The notes under the pieces were generated by a model. That model did not search any database. It was given only the letters and a program-made list of their open reading frames with translations, and was not told where the DNA came from. This document shows positions 29,018 to 39,002 of a stretch of DNA of 64,000 bases, piece after piece (position 1 is the first letter of the stretch; every line of letters starts with the position of its first letter). Source of the DNA: Mesorhizobium sp. Lineage in GTDB: Bacteria; Pseudomonadota; Alphaproteobacteria; Rhizobiales; Rhizobiaceae. The stretch lies in the NCBI RefSeq assembly GCF_004962245.1, contig NZ_SUHQ01000012.1, positions 124,001 to 188,000 of the forward strand, written 5' to 3'. A program made the translations under genes and the position numbers.

Positions 29018-30177
29018 GTATCGAAGCGCAGCGCCAGTGCCGCCACGGCGAGGGCCGAGAGCGGCAGCAGCGCGGCGACCCAGGTGACGGCGCCGAGGCC
29101 GGGACCATGGGCGATGACCACGCCGCCGAGCCAGGCGCCGGCGGCATTGCCGAGATTGAAGGCGGCGATGTTGAAGGACGAGGCGAGGCTCTGGCCGGCG
29201 CCTTGCGCCTTGTCCAGCACCCACATCTGCAGCGGCGCCACGGTGGCGAAGGCGGCGGCGCCGAGCAGCCCGACATAGATCACGGCCATCGCCTGGCTGT
29301 GCAGGGCGAAGGTCATCGTGCCGAGCACCAGCGCCAGCACGACAAGGCTGCCGAGAACCGAAGGCACCAGCCAGCGGTCGGCGAACCTGCCGCCGAGCAG
29401 ATTGCCGGCGATGAGGCCGCCGCCGAAGACGAGCAGGATCGGCGACACGGCGGTTTCCTGAAAACCGGTGATTTCGGTCAGCAGGGGAGCGATATAGGTG
29501 AAGACGGCGAAAACGCCGGCATATCCAAGCACGGTGGTGGCGAAGCCAAGCAGAACCGGCGCGCGGCCGAGCACGGCGAGATCGCCGCGCAGGTCGCTCT
29601 TTTCCTGCGCCGCTTTGCTGCGCGGCACCAGCAGAAGAATGATGGAGAAGGCCGCGATGCCGACCAGGGTTACCGCCCAGAAGGTCGACCGCCAGCCGAA
29701 GGCCTGGCCAAGCCAGGTGCCGAAGGGCACGCCGAGGATGTTGGCGATGGTCAGGCCGGTGAACATCAGGGCAATCGCCGAGGCCTTCTTGTTGGGCGGC
29801 ACCAGTCCCGTCGCCACCACCGAGCCGACGCCGAAGAAGGTGCCGTGGGCGAAGGCGGTGAGCACGCGGGCCCCCATCAGCGTCCAGTAATCGGGGGCGA
29901 GCGCACAGGCGAGATTGCCCAGCGTGAAGATCGCCATCAGCGCTAGGAGCACGGTCTTGCGCGGCCAGCGGCCGGTGGCGATCGTCAGCAGCGGCGCGCC
30001 GATGACGACGCCCAGCGCATAGCCTGAGATCAACTGGCCGGCAGCCGAGATCGAGACACCGAGATCGGTGCTGACGTCGAGCAGCAGGCCCATGATGACG
30101 AATTCGGTGACACCGATGCCGAAGGCACCGGCGGCGAGGGCATAAAGAGCAAGAGGCATGGTGGTCTTCCGGTTCAT
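28975..30177 (-). CDS. MFS drug/sugar efflux transporter (AraJ-like)
   Basis: A 400-residue inner-membrane exporter of the major facilitator superfamily. The first helix LALYALAAGAFGIGVTEFVI and the following LLDVSTDLGVSISAAGQLIS are characteristic of the AraJ/YdhP/CmlA group, with twelve helices overall. Motif A of the family lies after helix 2 (GAPLLTIATGRWPRKTV). The substrate is unknown. The last 13 residues ([13 protein letters not shown]) and the stop come from a palindromic repeat that overran the 3' end, an unusual tail. The start at 30177 (MNRKTTMPLALYAL) is preferred; ATG 30159 is possible. Divergent from a LysR gene, which probably controls it. Confidence 0.92.
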   Translation of the reverse strand: MNRKTTMPLALYALAAGAFGIGVTEFVIMGLLLDVSTDLGVSISAAGQLISGYALGVVIGAPLLTIATGRWPRKTVLLALMAIFTLGNLACALAPDYWTLMGARVLTAFAHGTFFGVGSVVATGLVPPNKKASAIALMFTGLTIANILGVPFGTWLGQAFGWRSTFWAVTLVGIAAFSIILLLVPRSKAAQEKSDLRGDLAVLGRAPVLLGFATTVLGYAGVFAVFTYIAPLLTEITGFQETAVSPILLVFGGGLIAGNLLGGRFADRWLVPSVLGSLVVLALVLGTMTFALHSQAMAVIYVGLLGAAAFATVAPLQMWVLDKAQGAGQSLASSFNIAAFNLGNAAGAWLGGVVIAHGPGLGAVTWVAALLPLSALAVAALALRFDTTAPRVLLDAQRTL

Positions 30178-30280
30178 TGATGGCCTGTTTCGACGACGGG
30201 ACGCCCGTGTCCTCCCGCGCCCAACCGGAAGATCGTGCCGCGATGTACTGTGAACCAGCCTTGCGCCAGGCACATTGTCT

Positions 30281-30295
30281 GTGAAATAGATTCAC
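30281..30295. promoter_or_regulatory. Possible LysR operator between the MFS and LysR genes
   Basis: GTGAA-ATAGA-TTCAC is a 15-bp perfect-arm palindrome placed 3 bp before the LysR ATG. Its position close to the start fits autoregulation, and the divergent arrangement is the usual one for LysR-controlled transporters. The arms are short, so chance is possible. Confidence 0.35.
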
Positions 30296-30297
30296 GA

Positions 30298-31206
30298 ATG
30301 GCGAGGCCCGACATCAACCGCTCCGGCGAGATCGAAGTGTTCGTCCGCGTCGTCGAAGCGGGCAGCTTTTCGGCTGCCGCCCGGGCGCTGCGAATGACGC
30401 CGTCGGCGGTGAGCAAGCTGATCGCGCGGCTGGAGGCTCGTCTTGGCGCGCGGCTGGTCAGCCGTTCGACGCGTAAGCTGCAACTGACACCGGAGGGAGC
30501 GGCCTTTTTCGACAGTGGCGTGCGTATCCTGGCCGACATGGCTTCAGCCGAGCGCGAGGCGGCGGCGGGCGCAGCACCCCGCGGCCGGCTGCGCGTCAAC
30601 AGCTACGTGCCTTTCGGGCAGCACCGGCTGATTCCGCTTTTGCCGCGTTTCCTCGAACGCTATCCGGAAATCGCCATCGATCTGGTTTTGACCGATAGTG
30701 TCATCGACTTGATGGAGGAGCGCGCCGATGTCGCCATCCGTGCCGGGCCGCTCGGCGAATCACGGTTGGTGGCGCGCAAGCTCGGGCAAAGTCCGGTGGT
30801 CGTCGTCGCCGCGCCATCTTACCTCAGGACGCGCGGCGTGCCCCAGACACCGGCCGATCTCGATCATCACAACCGGATGGGCTTCTGCTTCGTGCGCCAT
30901 CTCGACGGCTGGCCTTTCGTGGGCGTAACCGGCGAGGCCGTTGTCGTCCCGATCACCGGAAATGCGCTGGTCAGCGATGGCGAGGCGATGCGGCTGATGG
31001 CGCTCTCCGGAACGGGCATCGCCCGGCTGGCGCGCTGGCACGTGGCGCCCGACATCGCCGCCGGGCGGCTTGTACCGCTTCTGGAGGACTTCAACCCCGG
31101 CGACGAGGAGCTTACCCACGCCGTCTATGTCGGGCAGGGCAAGCATCTGCCGGCTCGGGTGCGGGCCTTTCTCGACTTTTTGGTCGAGACTGTCCGGTTG
31201 GGTTGA
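30298..31206 (+). CDS. LysR family transcriptional regulator
   Basis: A 302-residue regulator. The winged helix-turn-helix (about residues 8-66) is clear: FVRVVEAGSFSAAARALRMT, then PSAVSKLIARLEARLGARLV. The C-terminal periplasmic-binding-protein-like effector domain begins with GRLRVNSYVPFGQHRLIP and belongs to the YhjC/DmlR subgroup. The ATG at 30298 (MARPDINRSGEIEVF) is preferred over an upstream frame extension. It diverges from the MFS exporter gene by 120 bp, so it is likely the exporter's regulator; the effector cannot be predicted. Confidence 0.93.
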   Translation: MARPDINRSGEIEVFVRVVEAGSFSAAARALRMTPSAVSKLIARLEARLGARLVSRSTRKLQLTPEGAAFFDSGVRILADMASAEREAAAGAAPRGRLRVNSYVPFGQHRLIPLLPRFLERYPEIAIDLVLTDSVIDLMEERADVAIRAGPLGESRLVARKLGQSPVVVVAAPSYLRTRGVPQTPADLDHHNRMGFCFVRHLDGWPFVGVTGEAVVVPITGNALVSDGEAMRLMALSGTGIARLARWHVAPDIAAGRLVPLLEDFNPGDEELTHAVYVGQGKHLPARVRAFLDFLVETVRLG

Positions 31207-31256
31207 ACCGGAACCATCCGGCAGCCGGTGCCGTTACGAACACCAACCGCGTCGCC

Positions 31257-31646
31257 TCAACCAGCCAGGCGCGCCACGATCGCGAAGGCCGTCATGCCGA
31301 AGGCGACGGCGGCGAGCGGCAGGAGGAGTTCGACCAGCGCCGTCTTGGCGCTTACGCGGCCTTGCCCGGTTTCGAATTCGCCGGCCATCCAGTCCTCGAA
31401 GCTGCGAGCAGTCGCGGACGTCCTGCGATGGTGTCGAAGCCAGACGCGCCCGGCAATGGCCGGCAACGCCACCGAGATGATGATGAATCCGGTCATGACG
31501 GCGAGAAGATAATCGGTATAGCCGCCGTCGCCGAATCCGGCCCAGGCCGACAGCGCGTACCACGCGGCAAGCCCGACCATCGCCAGATAGACGTGCGCGT
31601 GCAGTCCATCGGAGACATATCGGTTATGGGGAATGCGTTCGCTCAT
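31257..31646 (-). CDS. Hypothetical membrane protein
   Basis: A 129-residue protein with three hydrophobic segments: about residues 18-38 (HVYLAMVGLAAWYALSAWAG), 44-66 (YTDYLLAVMTGFIIISVALP) and 105-125 (ALVELLLPLAAVAFGMTAFA). Between the second and third lies a basic loop with WLRHHRR and FEDWMAGEFETGQGR, probably cytoplasmic. No domain I can name. The start at 31646 (MSERIPHNRYVSDG) has an excellent GAAGGAGGG ribosome site. It is convergent with the LysR gene and followed upstream by the YggS-type gene on the same strand. Confidence 0.75.
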   Translation of the reverse strand: MSERIPHNRYVSDGLHAHVYLAMVGLAAWYALSAWAGFGDGGYTDYLLAVMTGFIIISVALPAIAGRVWLRHHRRTSATARSFEDWMAGEFETGQGRVSAKTALVELLLPLAAVAFGMTAFAIVARLAG

Positions 31647-31744
31647 GGTGCCCTCCTTCGACATTGCAAAGGAACGGCCGTGATTGGTCGCTCGTGGTCA
31701 TCCCATCCGGAGTTAGAGGGCGGCCCGAGCCTCGCAATGCGGTG

Positions 31745-32425
31745 CTATGACGCGGCCGCTTTGTACCTGTCTCCAAAAATCGCCGAGCCGACCCTGACGC
31801 TGGTTGCGCCGAAGGCGATCGCTGTCTCGTAGTCGCCTGACATGCCCATGGAGAGCTTTTCGAGACCGGCCTCGCGCGCAAGTTTCTCCAGCAGTGCGAA
31901 ATGCGGGCCGGGATTCTCGTCGGCCGGCGGAATGCACATCAGGCCCTCGATGACGAGGCCATGAACAATGCGGCAGCGGGCGACGAAGGCGACGGCCTCG
32001 CGCGGTTCGATGCCGGCCTTTTGCGGTTCCGAGCCTGTGTTCACCTGAACGTAGAGGCCTGGCGACCGGCCTTGCCTGGCGATTTCCTTGGCGAGTTCGG
32101 CCGCGATCTTCTCGCGATCAATCGTCTCGATGACGTCGAACAGCGCGACCGCTTCCTTCGCCTTGTTCGATTGCAGCGGACCGATCAGATGCAACTCGAT
32201 GCCGGAAAAGGCTTGCTTCAACGCCGGCCATTTGGCTTGTGCTTCCTGCACGCGGTTTTCGCCGAAGATACGCTGGCCGGCCTTGATGACCGGGCGGATA
32301 TCGGCAGCGTCGAATGTCTTCGAGACCGCGACCAGCGTCACGGCGCCAGCTTGCCGCCCCGCCTCGCGCTCGGCGGCGGCTATCTTCGCCTTGACCGTGA
32401 AAAGCTGTTCGATGGGGCTTGCCAT
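31745..32425 (-). CDS. YggS family PLP-binding protein
   Basis: A 226-residue pyridoxal-phosphate protein of the YggS/PLPBP family, which keeps free PLP and amino-acid or keto-acid pools balanced rather than catalysing a known reaction. The PLP lysine is K36 in TLVAVSKTF. Further family blocks are FGENRVQEAQAKWPAL, HLIGPLQSNKAKEA, VQVNTGSEPQKAG, GLMCIPP and the phosphate-binding LSMGMSGDYETAIAFGAT followed by VRVGSAIFG. The ATG at 32425 is chosen; an upstream in-frame extension is only the translated palindromic repeat. That repeat begins 20 bp before the start. Divergent from leuS. Confidence 0.95.
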   Translation of the reverse strand: MASPIEQLFTVKAKIAAAEREAGRQAGAVTLVAVSKTFDAADIRPVIKAGQRIFGENRVQEAQAKWPALKQAFSGIELHLIGPLQSNKAKEAVALFDVIETIDREKIAAELAKEIARQGRSPGLYVQVNTGSEPQKAGIEPREAVAFVARCRIVHGLVIEGLMCIPPADENPGPHFALLEKLAREAGLEKLSMGMSGDYETAIAFGATSVRVGSAIFGDRYKAAAS

Positions 32426-32444
32426 GCTTATATCCTGACTCTCG

Positions 32445-32544
32445 CATGACCCCGAAAATCGGATTCGATTTTCGGAAAGGATCATGCGTAATTTAAAATC
32501 CTACAGCGTCCTTTGCGCGTCCAAAAGGACGCGCAGCCCTGTAG
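32445..32544 (+). repeat. Composite two-palindrome repeat, copy 3
   Basis: Palindrome A (CATGACCCCGAAAATCGG, then a degraded mirror GATTTTCGGAAAGGATCATG), spacer GCGTAATTTAAAATCCT, palindrome B (ACAGCGTCCTTTGCGCGTCC and mirror GGACGCGCAGCCCTGT). It sits between the divergent yggS-like and leuS genes, so it must overlap or border both promoters. Confidence 0.87.
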
Positions 32545-32672
32545 TTTTTGTCATGGCCGGGGCGCTGCAGTTGACGGGTCCAGCAATCCATGGTGAACAC
32601 CGCAACGACATTTCCCTCGGCCGCCGGGCACTGTCCGGCGGTTCGCGCATGCTTTTAAGTGAAAAACATCCG

Positions 32673-35312
32673 ATGGCAATCGAACGATACAATCCGCGCG
32701 CGACAGAGCCCAAATGGCAGAAGGCCTGGGACGCCAAGAAGCTGTTCGAGGCTGACAACGACGACCCGCGTCCGAAATATTATGTGCTGGAGATGTTCCC
32801 CTATCCGTCGGGGCGCATCCATATCGGCCATACCCGCAACTACACGATGGGCGACGTGGTGGCGCGCTACAAGCGGGCCAAGGGCTTCAACGTACTGCAC
32901 CCCATGGGCTGGGACGCCTTCGGCATGCCGGCCGAGAACGCGGCGATGCAGAACAAGGTCCATCCCAAGGACTGGACCTATCAGAACATCGCCGCCATGC
33001 GCGAGCAGCTCAAGGTCATGGGCCTGTCGCTCGACTGGGCGCGCGAATTCGCCACCTGCGACGTCGACTACTACCACCGCCAGCAGATGCTGTTCCTCGA
33101 TTTCGTCGAAAAGGGGCTGGTGACGCGCAAATCCTCCAAGGTCAACTGGGATCCGGAGGACATGACGGTGCTCGCCAACGAGCAGGTCATCGACGGCCGC
33201 GGCTGGCGCTCGGGTGCGCTGGTCGAACAGCGCGAACTGACGCAATGGTTCTTCAAGATCACCGACTATGCGCAGGACCTGCTGGATTCGCTCGACCAAC
33301 TCGACGATTGGCCGGAAAAAGTGAAGCTGATGCAGCAGAACTGGATCGGCCGCTCGGAAGGCCTGCTGATCCGCTGGCCGCTGGCTACCCCGGATCCTGG
33401 CAAGATGGTTGCCGGCGAGCACGAGCTGGAGGTCTACACGACGCGGCCCGACACCATTTTCGGCGCCTCCTTCATGGCGGTCGCCGCCGACCACCCGCTG
33501 GCCAAAAAGGCCGCCGAGGACAATCCGGCGCTGGCAAAGTTCATCGACGAAGTTCATCACATGGGCACTTCGGTGGCAGCACTCGAGACGGCCGAGAAGA
33601 AGGGTTTCGATACCGGCATTCGTGTCGTCCATCCGTTCGACGACACGTGGACGCTACCTGTCTACGTCGCCAATTTCGTGCTGATGGATTATGGCACCGG
33701 CGCCATCTTCGGCTGCCCGTCCGGTGACCAGCGCGACCTCGACTTCGCCAACAGATACGGCCTGCCGGTCATTCCGGTGGTGATGCCGGAAGGCGAGAAT
33801 CAAGGAAGCTTCCAGATCATCGACGAGGCCTATACCGGCGACGGCGTGATGATCAATTCGCGCTTCCTCGACGGCATGAAGCCGGATCAGGCCTTCGACG
33901 AGGTGGCGAAGCTGCTGGAACAAAAGACCATCGGCAACCGGCCGATGGCCGAGCGCAAGGTCAACTTCCGCCTGCGCGACTGGGGCATTTCGCGCCAGCG
34001 CTACTGGGGCTGCCCGATCCCGATGATCCATTGCGAGGATTGCGGCGTGGTGCCGGTGCCGAAGGCGGACCTGCCGGTCAGGCTGCCGGACGATATCGAG
34101 TTCGACCGGCCGGGCAATCCGCTCGACCGCCATCCGACATGGCGGCATGTCAAATGCCCGCAATGCGGCAAGGACGCGCGGCGCGAAACCGACACGATGG
34201 ACACATTCGTCGATTCGTCCTGGTATTTCGCGCGCTTCACCGCACCATGGGCGAACGATCCGACCGATCCCAAGGCAGCCACTGAATGGCTGCCGGTCGA
34301 CCAATATATCGGCGGCATCGAGCATGCCATCCTGCATCTGCTCTATTCGCGTTTCTTCACCCGTGCCATGCGCGAGACCGGCCATGTCGATCTCGCCGAG
34401 CCGTTCAAGGGCCTGTTCACGCAAGGCATGGTGGTGCACGAGACCTATCGGGTCGGCAGTGCCTCGAACGGCCGCTGGCTTGCGCCCAGCGAGGTGCGGC
34501 TGGAGGACGTCGACGGCAAGCGCCGCGCCATCGAAATCGCGACCGGTGAAGAGGCGGTGATCGGTCCGCTCGAAAAAATGTCGAAGTCGAAGAAGAACAC
34601 GGTGAGCCCGGAAGAGATCACCGACGGTTACGGCGCCGACACCGCGCGCTGGTTCATGCTGTCCGACTCGCCGCCCGAGCGTGACGTCGAATGGACCGAC
34701 GAAGGTGCGGCCGGCGCGCATCGCTTCATCCAGCGCATCTGGCGCCTGGTGTCGACGGCGGCCGAAACGCTCGCCGGCACCCGGCCGGCGGCGGCAAAGG
34801 AGGGCGATGCGGGGGTCGTTTCCAAGGCTGCGCACAAAGCATTGAAATCGGTCGGCGAGGACATCGAAAAGCTCGCCTTCAACCGCGCCATCGCCCGCAT
34901 CTACGAGCTCGCCAACGCGCTCGCCACGCCGCTCAACGAAGTGGCTGAAGGCAAGGCCGATCCGGCGCTCAAGGCCGCTTGTCGGCAAGGCGTCGAGGTC
35001 CTCGTCCATCTGATCGCGCCGGTCATGCCGCATCTGGCGGAAGAATGCTGGCATACGCTCGGCGGCAGCGATCTGGTAGCCGAACGGCCCTGGCCGGCCT
35101 ATGACCCGTCGCTTGTCGTCGACAGCGAGATCGTGCTGCCGGTCCAGGTCAACGGCAAGAAGCGCGGGGATTTGACAATCGCCCGTGACGCAGACCAAGG
35201 TGCGGTCGAAAAAGCGGTTCTGGCCCTCGACTTCGTGCAGAAAGCGCTCGAAGGTAAGGCGCCGCGCAAGGTGATCATCGTTCCGCAGAGGATCGTCAAT
35301 GTCGTTGCCTGA
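32673..35312 (+). CDS. leuS: Leucyl-tRNA synthetase
   Basis: An 879-residue class I aminoacyl-tRNA synthetase that charges tRNA-Leu. The HIGH signature appears as [15 protein letters not shown] (H50 to H53) and the KMSKS loop as [20 protein letters not shown]. The editing domain is visible with the threonine-rich [14 protein letters not shown] motif and the Asp-containing [19 protein letters not shown]; the zinc-type region contains [10 protein letters not shown] and [11 protein letters not shown]. Length is normal. ATG 32673 ([16 protein letters not shown]) is favoured; ATG 32649 is an in-frame alternative. The lptE gene starts 14 bp before the leuS stop, so the two are translationally coupled. 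Confidence 0.97.
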   Translation: MAIERYNPRATEPKWQKAWDAKKLFEADNDDPRPKYYVLEMFPYPSGRIHIGHTRNYTMGDVVARYKRAKGFNVLHPMGWDAFGMPAENAAMQNKVHPKDWTYQNIAAMREQLKVMGLSLDWAREFATCDVDYYHRQQMLFLDFVEKGLVTRKSSKVNWDPEDMTVLANEQVIDGRGWRSGALVEQRELTQWFFKITDYAQDLLDSLDQLDDWPEKVKLMQQNWIGRSEGLLIRWPLATPDPGKMVAGEHELEVYTTRPDTIFGASFMAVAADHPLAKKAAEDNPALAKFIDEVHHMGTSVAALETAEKKGFDTGIRVVHPFDDTWTLPVYVANFVLMDYGTGAIFGCPSGDQRDLDFANRYGLPVIPVVMPEGENQGSFQIIDEAYTGDGVMINSRFLDGMKPDQAFDEVAKLLEQKTIGNRPMAERKVNFRLRDWGISRQRYWGCPIPMIHCEDCGVVPVPKADLPVRLPDDIEFDRPGNPLDRHPTWRHVKCPQCGKDARRETDTMDTFVDSSWYFARFTAPWANDPTDPKAATEWLPVDQYIGGIEHAILHLLYSRFFTRAMRETGHVDLAEPFKGLFTQGMVVHETYRVGSASNGRWLAPSEVRLEDVDGKRRAIEIATGEEAVIGPLEKMSKSKKNTVSPEEITDGYGADTARWFMLSDSPPERDVEWTDEGAAGAHRFIQRIWRLVSTAAETLAGTRPAAAKEGDAGVVSKAAHKALKSVGEDIEKLAFNRAIARIYELANALATPLNEVAEGKADPALKAACRQGVEVLVHLIAPVMPHLAEECWHTLGGSDLVAERPWPAYDPSLVVDSEIVLPVQVNGKKRGDLTIARDADQGAVEKAVLALDFVQKALEGKAPRKVIIVPQRIVNVVA

Positions 35313-35886
35313 TCCGAGGAAGACAGAAGTGGCGCGTTTGCTGCGCCGTATAACGCTTTGCGGCCTGATCGCTTCGGTTGCGATGGTTTCGGCCTGCACG
35401 GTGCGCCCGCTTTATTCGAGCGCGCCGCTGTTCGCTGGCTCGCAAGCCGGGGCTGCCGCCGAACTCAGATCCATCTCGATCAAGCCGGTCGACACCCGCT
35501 ACGCCCAGCAGGTCCGCAACAATCTGATCTTCGCGCTCGGTCAAGGTGCGGGCGAGCCGGGTTCGCCGGCCTATTCGCTCGATCTCGGCGTGACCGAACT
35601 TGTCGAGTCCGCAGCATTTGTGCGAACCCAGACCGATGAAAACGAGTCGACGGCGGGCACGGTGACACTGACCGCGTCCTATGCATTGACCGACGCCAAG
35701 ACTGGCACGACCATCGCGACCGGCAAGCGCTCGATAACGTCGTCTTTCGACAAGCCGCGTCAGGAGTTCGCCTCCTACAGGGCGCAGATCGACGCCGAGA
35801 ACCGCGCGGCGCGCGAACTGGCGGATCTGCTGCGCTTGTCGATCGCCCAGGATCTGGTCAAGCACGGCAAGACAGCGGCGGGCTAG
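35299..35886 (+). CDS. lptE: LPS-assembly lipoprotein LptE-like
   Basis: A 195-residue predicted outer-membrane lipoprotein. The N-terminal signal ([20 protein letters not shown]) ends in a lipobox with the lipidated Cys near residue 33 ([10 protein letters not shown]). The TVRPLYS start of the mature part and the two-layer alpha/beta pattern fit alphaproteobacterial LptE, which plugs the LptD barrel that inserts LPS in the outer membrane. It overlaps leuS, the widespread leuS-lptE order, but the holA gene that often follows is absent here; fsa lies downstream on the opposite strand. The ATG at 35299 is the only sensible start. Confidence 0.85.
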   Translation: MSLPDPRKTEVARLLRRITLCGLIASVAMVSACTVRPLYSSAPLFAGSQAGAAAELRSISIKPVDTRYAQQVRNNLIFALGQGAGEPGSPAYSLDLGVTELVESAAFVRTQTDENESTAGTVTLTASYALTDAKTGTTIATGKRSITSSFDKPRQEFASYRAQIDAENRAARELADLLRLSIAQDLVKHGKTAAG

Positions 35887-35929
35887 TTGCCGCTGCGCAC
35901 CTTGGCCGGCATGCATTGGTTGCATGGCG

Positions 35930-35955
35930 CAAAAAAAGGCCGATTGCCCGGCCTT
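35930..35955 (-). terminator. Intrinsic terminator of fsa
   Basis: AAGGCCG (35936-35942) and CGGCCTT (35949-35955) form a perfect 7-bp stem; on the minus strand it is followed by seven T residues. It stands 20 bp after the fsa stop and may also serve lptE on the other strand. Confidence 0.9.
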
Positions 35956-35974
35956 CTCTCGCAATATCTGGATT

Positions 35975-36628
35975 TCAGCCGATCTTCTGGCCGGTCTTGG
36001 CCCAGTCGGCAAGGAACTGCTCCAGGCCCTTGTCGGTCAGCGGGTGCTTGACCAGCGCTTTCAGCGTCGCCGGCGGCGCGGTGACGACGTCGGCGCCGAT
36101 GAGGGCGGCCTGCTTGACATGGTTCACAGTGCGCACCGAAGCGGTCAGGATCTCGGTCTGGAAATCATAATTGTCGTAAATGGTGCGGATGTCCGAAATC
36201 AGCTCCATGCCGTCCCAGCCGGTGTCGTCGATGCGGCCGACGAAGGGCGAGATGAAGGAGGCGCCGGCCTTGGCGGCGAGCAGCGCCTGGGTGGCCGAGA
36301 AGCAGAGCGTGACGTTGACCATGCGGCCTTCCGACCGGATATCCTTGCAGGCTCTGAGGCCGTCGAGCGTCAGCGGCACCTTGATGCAGACATTCTCGGC
36401 GATCCTGGCCAGGATCTTGGCCTCCGCCATCATGTCCTTGTATTCGGTCGCGACGACTTCGGCCGAGACCGGACCCTTGACGATCTCGCAGATCTCTCTG
36501 GTGACGTCAGCGATCTTGCCGCCGGATTTGAGGATCAGCGAGGGGTTGGTGGTGACGCCGTCGAGCAGCCCGAGATCGTTCAGCTCACGGATTTCCTTGA
36601 CATCGGCGGTGTCGACAAAAAATTTCAT
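35975..36628 (-). CDS. fsa: Fructose-6-phosphate aldolase / transaldolase (TalC-like)
   Basis: A 217-residue short transaldolase-family protein with a TIM barrel. The Schiff-base lysine is K83 in [12 protein letters not shown], and the substrate-binding GVTTNPSLI block (about residues 24-32), [25 protein letters not shown] and [10 protein letters not shown] are standard. Small members act either as transaldolase in the pentose phosphate pathway or as fructose-6-phosphate aldolase; in rhizobia the transaldolase activity is the usual annotation. The start [13 protein letters not shown] at 36628 follows GGAGACCCCC. It is convergent with lptE and divergent from priA, with a palindrome between. 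Confidence 0.94.
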   Translation of the reverse strand: MKFFVDTADVKEIRELNDLGLLDGVTTNPSLILKSGGKIADVTREICEIVKGPVSAEVVATEYKDMMAEAKILARIAENVCIKVPLTLDGLRACKDIRSEGRMVNVTLCFSATQALLAAKAGASFISPFVGRIDDTGWDGMELISDIRTIYDNYDFQTEILTASVRTVNHVKQAALIGADVVTAPPATLKALVKHPLTDKGLEQFLADWAKTGQKIG

Positions 36629-36649
36629 GGGGGTCTCCTGAAGATTTTC

Positions 36650-36668
36650 ATGTGCATGTCCTGCACAT
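36650..36668. promoter_or_regulatory. Palindrome in the fsa-priA divergent region
   Basis: ATGTGCA-TGTCC-TGCACAT is a perfect 7-bp inverted repeat with a 5-bp spacer, 22 bp upstream of the fsa start and 50 bp upstream of priA. The symmetry and position suit a repressor site, but no regulator lies nearby and no second copy was seen. Confidence 0.35.
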
Positions 36669-36717
36669 TCGGGGTCGGCCTTTGCTCTAGACGAAAGTCG
36701 GGGCAAGGTCACGCCTC

Positions 36718-38901
36718 ATGATCGAAGATTCGCCCTTTGTCGCAGCCGCACCGGTGCTGGTGCCGATGCCCGCCGAACGCCCCTACACCTATGCCGTGCC
36801 AGCCGGCATGCGTGTGGTGCCGGGCTCGATCGTGCGCGTGCCGCTCGGTCCGCGCCAGGTTGCCGGCATCGTCTGGGACGGCGCCGTCGAAAAGGTCGAT
36901 GCCAAAAAGTTGCGCCCGATCGAGCAGGTCTTCGACTGCCCGCCGATCGACCAAGCCATGCGCCGCTTCGTCGACTGGATCGCGCAATACACGCTGTCGC
37001 CGCCCGGCATGGTGGCGCGCATGCTGTTGCGGGCGCCGGAGGCCTTCGACCCGGAACCGTGGATCGAAGGGCTGCAACGCACTTTCGCCAAACCCGACCG
37101 GATGACGGGTGCGAGGATGCGTGTGCTGGAAACAGCCGAAGGTGGGCTTGCCTGGACGCGATCCGGGCTGGCGCATGCGGCCGGCGTGTCGTCGACCGTC
37201 ATCGACGGGCTGAAAGCGCAAGGCGTGTTCGAGACTGTGATGATCCCGCCGCGGCCGGTGGTCGCAGCACCCGATCCGGGCTACGCCCAGCATTCGCTGA
37301 TGCCGGACCAGAACGATGCGGCCGAGATGCTGCGCACCAGTGTCGCGGCCGGCGCATTCGGCGTCACGCTACTCGACGGGGTGACCGGATCGGGCAAAAC
37401 GGAGGTCTATTTCGAGGCGGTGGCGGCGGCGCTCGACCGGGGCAAGCAGGTGCTGATCCTGCTGCCGGAGATCGCGCTGACCCACGCCTTCCTCGAGCGC
37501 TTCCAGGAACGGTTCGGCGCCAAGCCGGCGGAATGGCACTCGGACCTGCCGCCGAGGATGCGCGAGCGCGTCTGGCGGCAAGTGGCGGAAGGCGGGGTGC
37601 GCGTCGTCGCCGGCGCGCGCTCGGCGCTGTTCCTGCCGTTCAGGGAGCTCGGGCTGATCGTCGTCGACGAGGAGCACGACCCCGCCTACAAGCAGGAGGA
37701 TCGCGTCTTCTACAATGCGCGCGACATGGCGGTGGTGCGCGGCCATATCGGCGGCTTTCCGGTCGTGCTCGCCTCGGCGACGCCGTCTGTCGAAAGCCGG
37801 GTCAATGCAAGCCAAGGCCGCTACAACAGGGCGGTGCTTTCGGCGCGTTTCGCCGAGGCGGCGCTTCCAGACCTGAAGACGATCGACATGCGCCGCGCCC
37901 CGCCGGCGCGCGGCGGCTTCCTGTCGCCGGTGCTGCTTGGCCATATGCGCCAGACGCTGGAGAAAAAGGAACAGTCGCTGCTGTTCCTCAACCGGCGCGG
38001 CTATGCACCGCTGACGCTGTGCCGGGTCTGCGGCCATCGCTTCGGCTGTCCGGTCTGCTCGGCATGGCTGGTCGAGCACCGCTTCCGCGGCCAGCTCGTC
38101 TGCCACCATTGCGGGCATAATGAGCGCCGCCCCGAGGCCTGCCCGGAATGCGGCACGCTCGACCATCTCGTCGCCTGCGGGCCGGGCGTCGAGCGCATCG
38201 CCGAAGAGGTCGTCGCTCACTTTCCCGACGCTCGAACCATCGTGCTGTCGTCCGACCTGATGGGCGGTGTGCGGCGGCTGAGGCTGGAGCTCGAAGCCAT
38301 CGCCAATGGCGAGGCCGACATCGTCATCGGCACGCAGCTCGTCGCCAAGGGGCACAATTTCCCCAACATGACACTGGTCGGCGTGGTCGACGCCGATCTC
38401 GGCCTTGCCAATGGCGACCCGCGCGCCGCCGAGCGCACCTTCCAGCTGCTCAGCCAGGTGACCGGCCGCGCCGGCCGAACGGGCAAGAAGAGCCTTGGGC
38501 TGCTGCAGACCTTCCAGCCCGACCACCCGGTGATGCGGGCGATCGTCTCCGGCGACGCCGAGGCTTTTTACGAGCGCGAGATCGCCGAGCGCGAGCGGGC
38601 GGCGCTGCCGCCTTTCGGCCGCCTCGCCGGCGTCATCGTCAGTGCTGCGACGCGCGCGGAAGCCGAAGCGCACGCCCGCGGCCTGCGGCGTGCGGCACCT
38701 CAGGCCGCCGACCTGTTCGTGCTCGGTCCGGCCGAGGCGCCGCTATCGCTGATCGGCGGCCGCCATCGCTTTCGGCTGCTGATCCAGGGCGAACGGCGCG
38801 CCGACATGCAAGGGTTCATCCGCGCCATGCTGGCCGAGGGACCGAAGATACGGGGCTCGGTCAGGGTGCAGGTCGATATCGACCCGCAGAGTTTTTTGTG
38901 A
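36718..38901 (+). CDS. priA: Primosomal replication restart helicase PriA
   Basis: A 727-residue DEAH-type helicase that reloads the replisome on stalled forks. The N-terminal DNA-binding region is followed by Walker A GVTGSGKTEVYFEAV, the DEEHD box in LIVVDEEHDPAYKQ, motif III as LASATPSVES and the helicase C-terminal block QLVAKGHNFPNMTLVGVVDAD. The zinc-binding insert has the expected cysteines (CRVCGHRFGCPVC, then CHHCGHN and CPECG). Length is normal. The ATG at 36718 is the first sensible start. It diverges from fsa with 89 bp between them. Confidence 0.96.
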   Translation: MIEDSPFVAAAPVLVPMPAERPYTYAVPAGMRVVPGSIVRVPLGPRQVAGIVWDGAVEKVDAKKLRPIEQVFDCPPIDQAMRRFVDWIAQYTLSPPGMVARMLLRAPEAFDPEPWIEGLQRTFAKPDRMTGARMRVLETAEGGLAWTRSGLAHAAGVSSTVIDGLKAQGVFETVMIPPRPVVAAPDPGYAQHSLMPDQNDAAEMLRTSVAAGAFGVTLLDGVTGSGKTEVYFEAVAAALDRGKQVLILLPEIALTHAFLERFQERFGAKPAEWHSDLPPRMRERVWRQVAEGGVRVVAGARSALFLPFRELGLIVVDEEHDPAYKQEDRVFYNARDMAVVRGHIGGFPVVLASATPSVESRVNASQGRYNRAVLSARFAEAALPDLKTIDMRRAPPARGGFLSPVLLGHMRQTLEKKEQSLLFLNRRGYAPLTLCRVCGHRFGCPVCSAWLVEHRFRGQLVCHHCGHNERRPEACPECGTLDHLVACGPGVERIAEEVVAHFPDARTIVLSSDLMGGVRRLRLELEAIANGEADIVIGTQLVAKGHNFPNMTLVGVVDADLGLANGDPRAAERTFQLLSQVTGRAGRTGKKSLGLLQTFQPDHPVMRAIVSGDAEAFYEREIAERERAALPPFGRLAGVIVSAATRAEAEAHARGLRRAAPQAADLFVLGPAEAPLSLIGGRHRFRLLIQGERRADMQGFIRAMLAEGPKIRGSVRVQVDIDPQSFL

Positions 38902-39002
38902 GGCTGATGCGCGTTTCGTAAATCACCGACGCCCATCTGGCGCATGTCATGTCCTTCGCTAGAATGCCCGAACTTCGAAACAGCCATTTACGAGGGGACA
39001 GA

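Noticed and set aside
32484..32672. Longer N-terminus of LeuS
   Set aside because: The added 63 residues are mostly the translated palindromic repeat; leucyl-tRNA synthetases start at [17 protein letters not shown] sequence.
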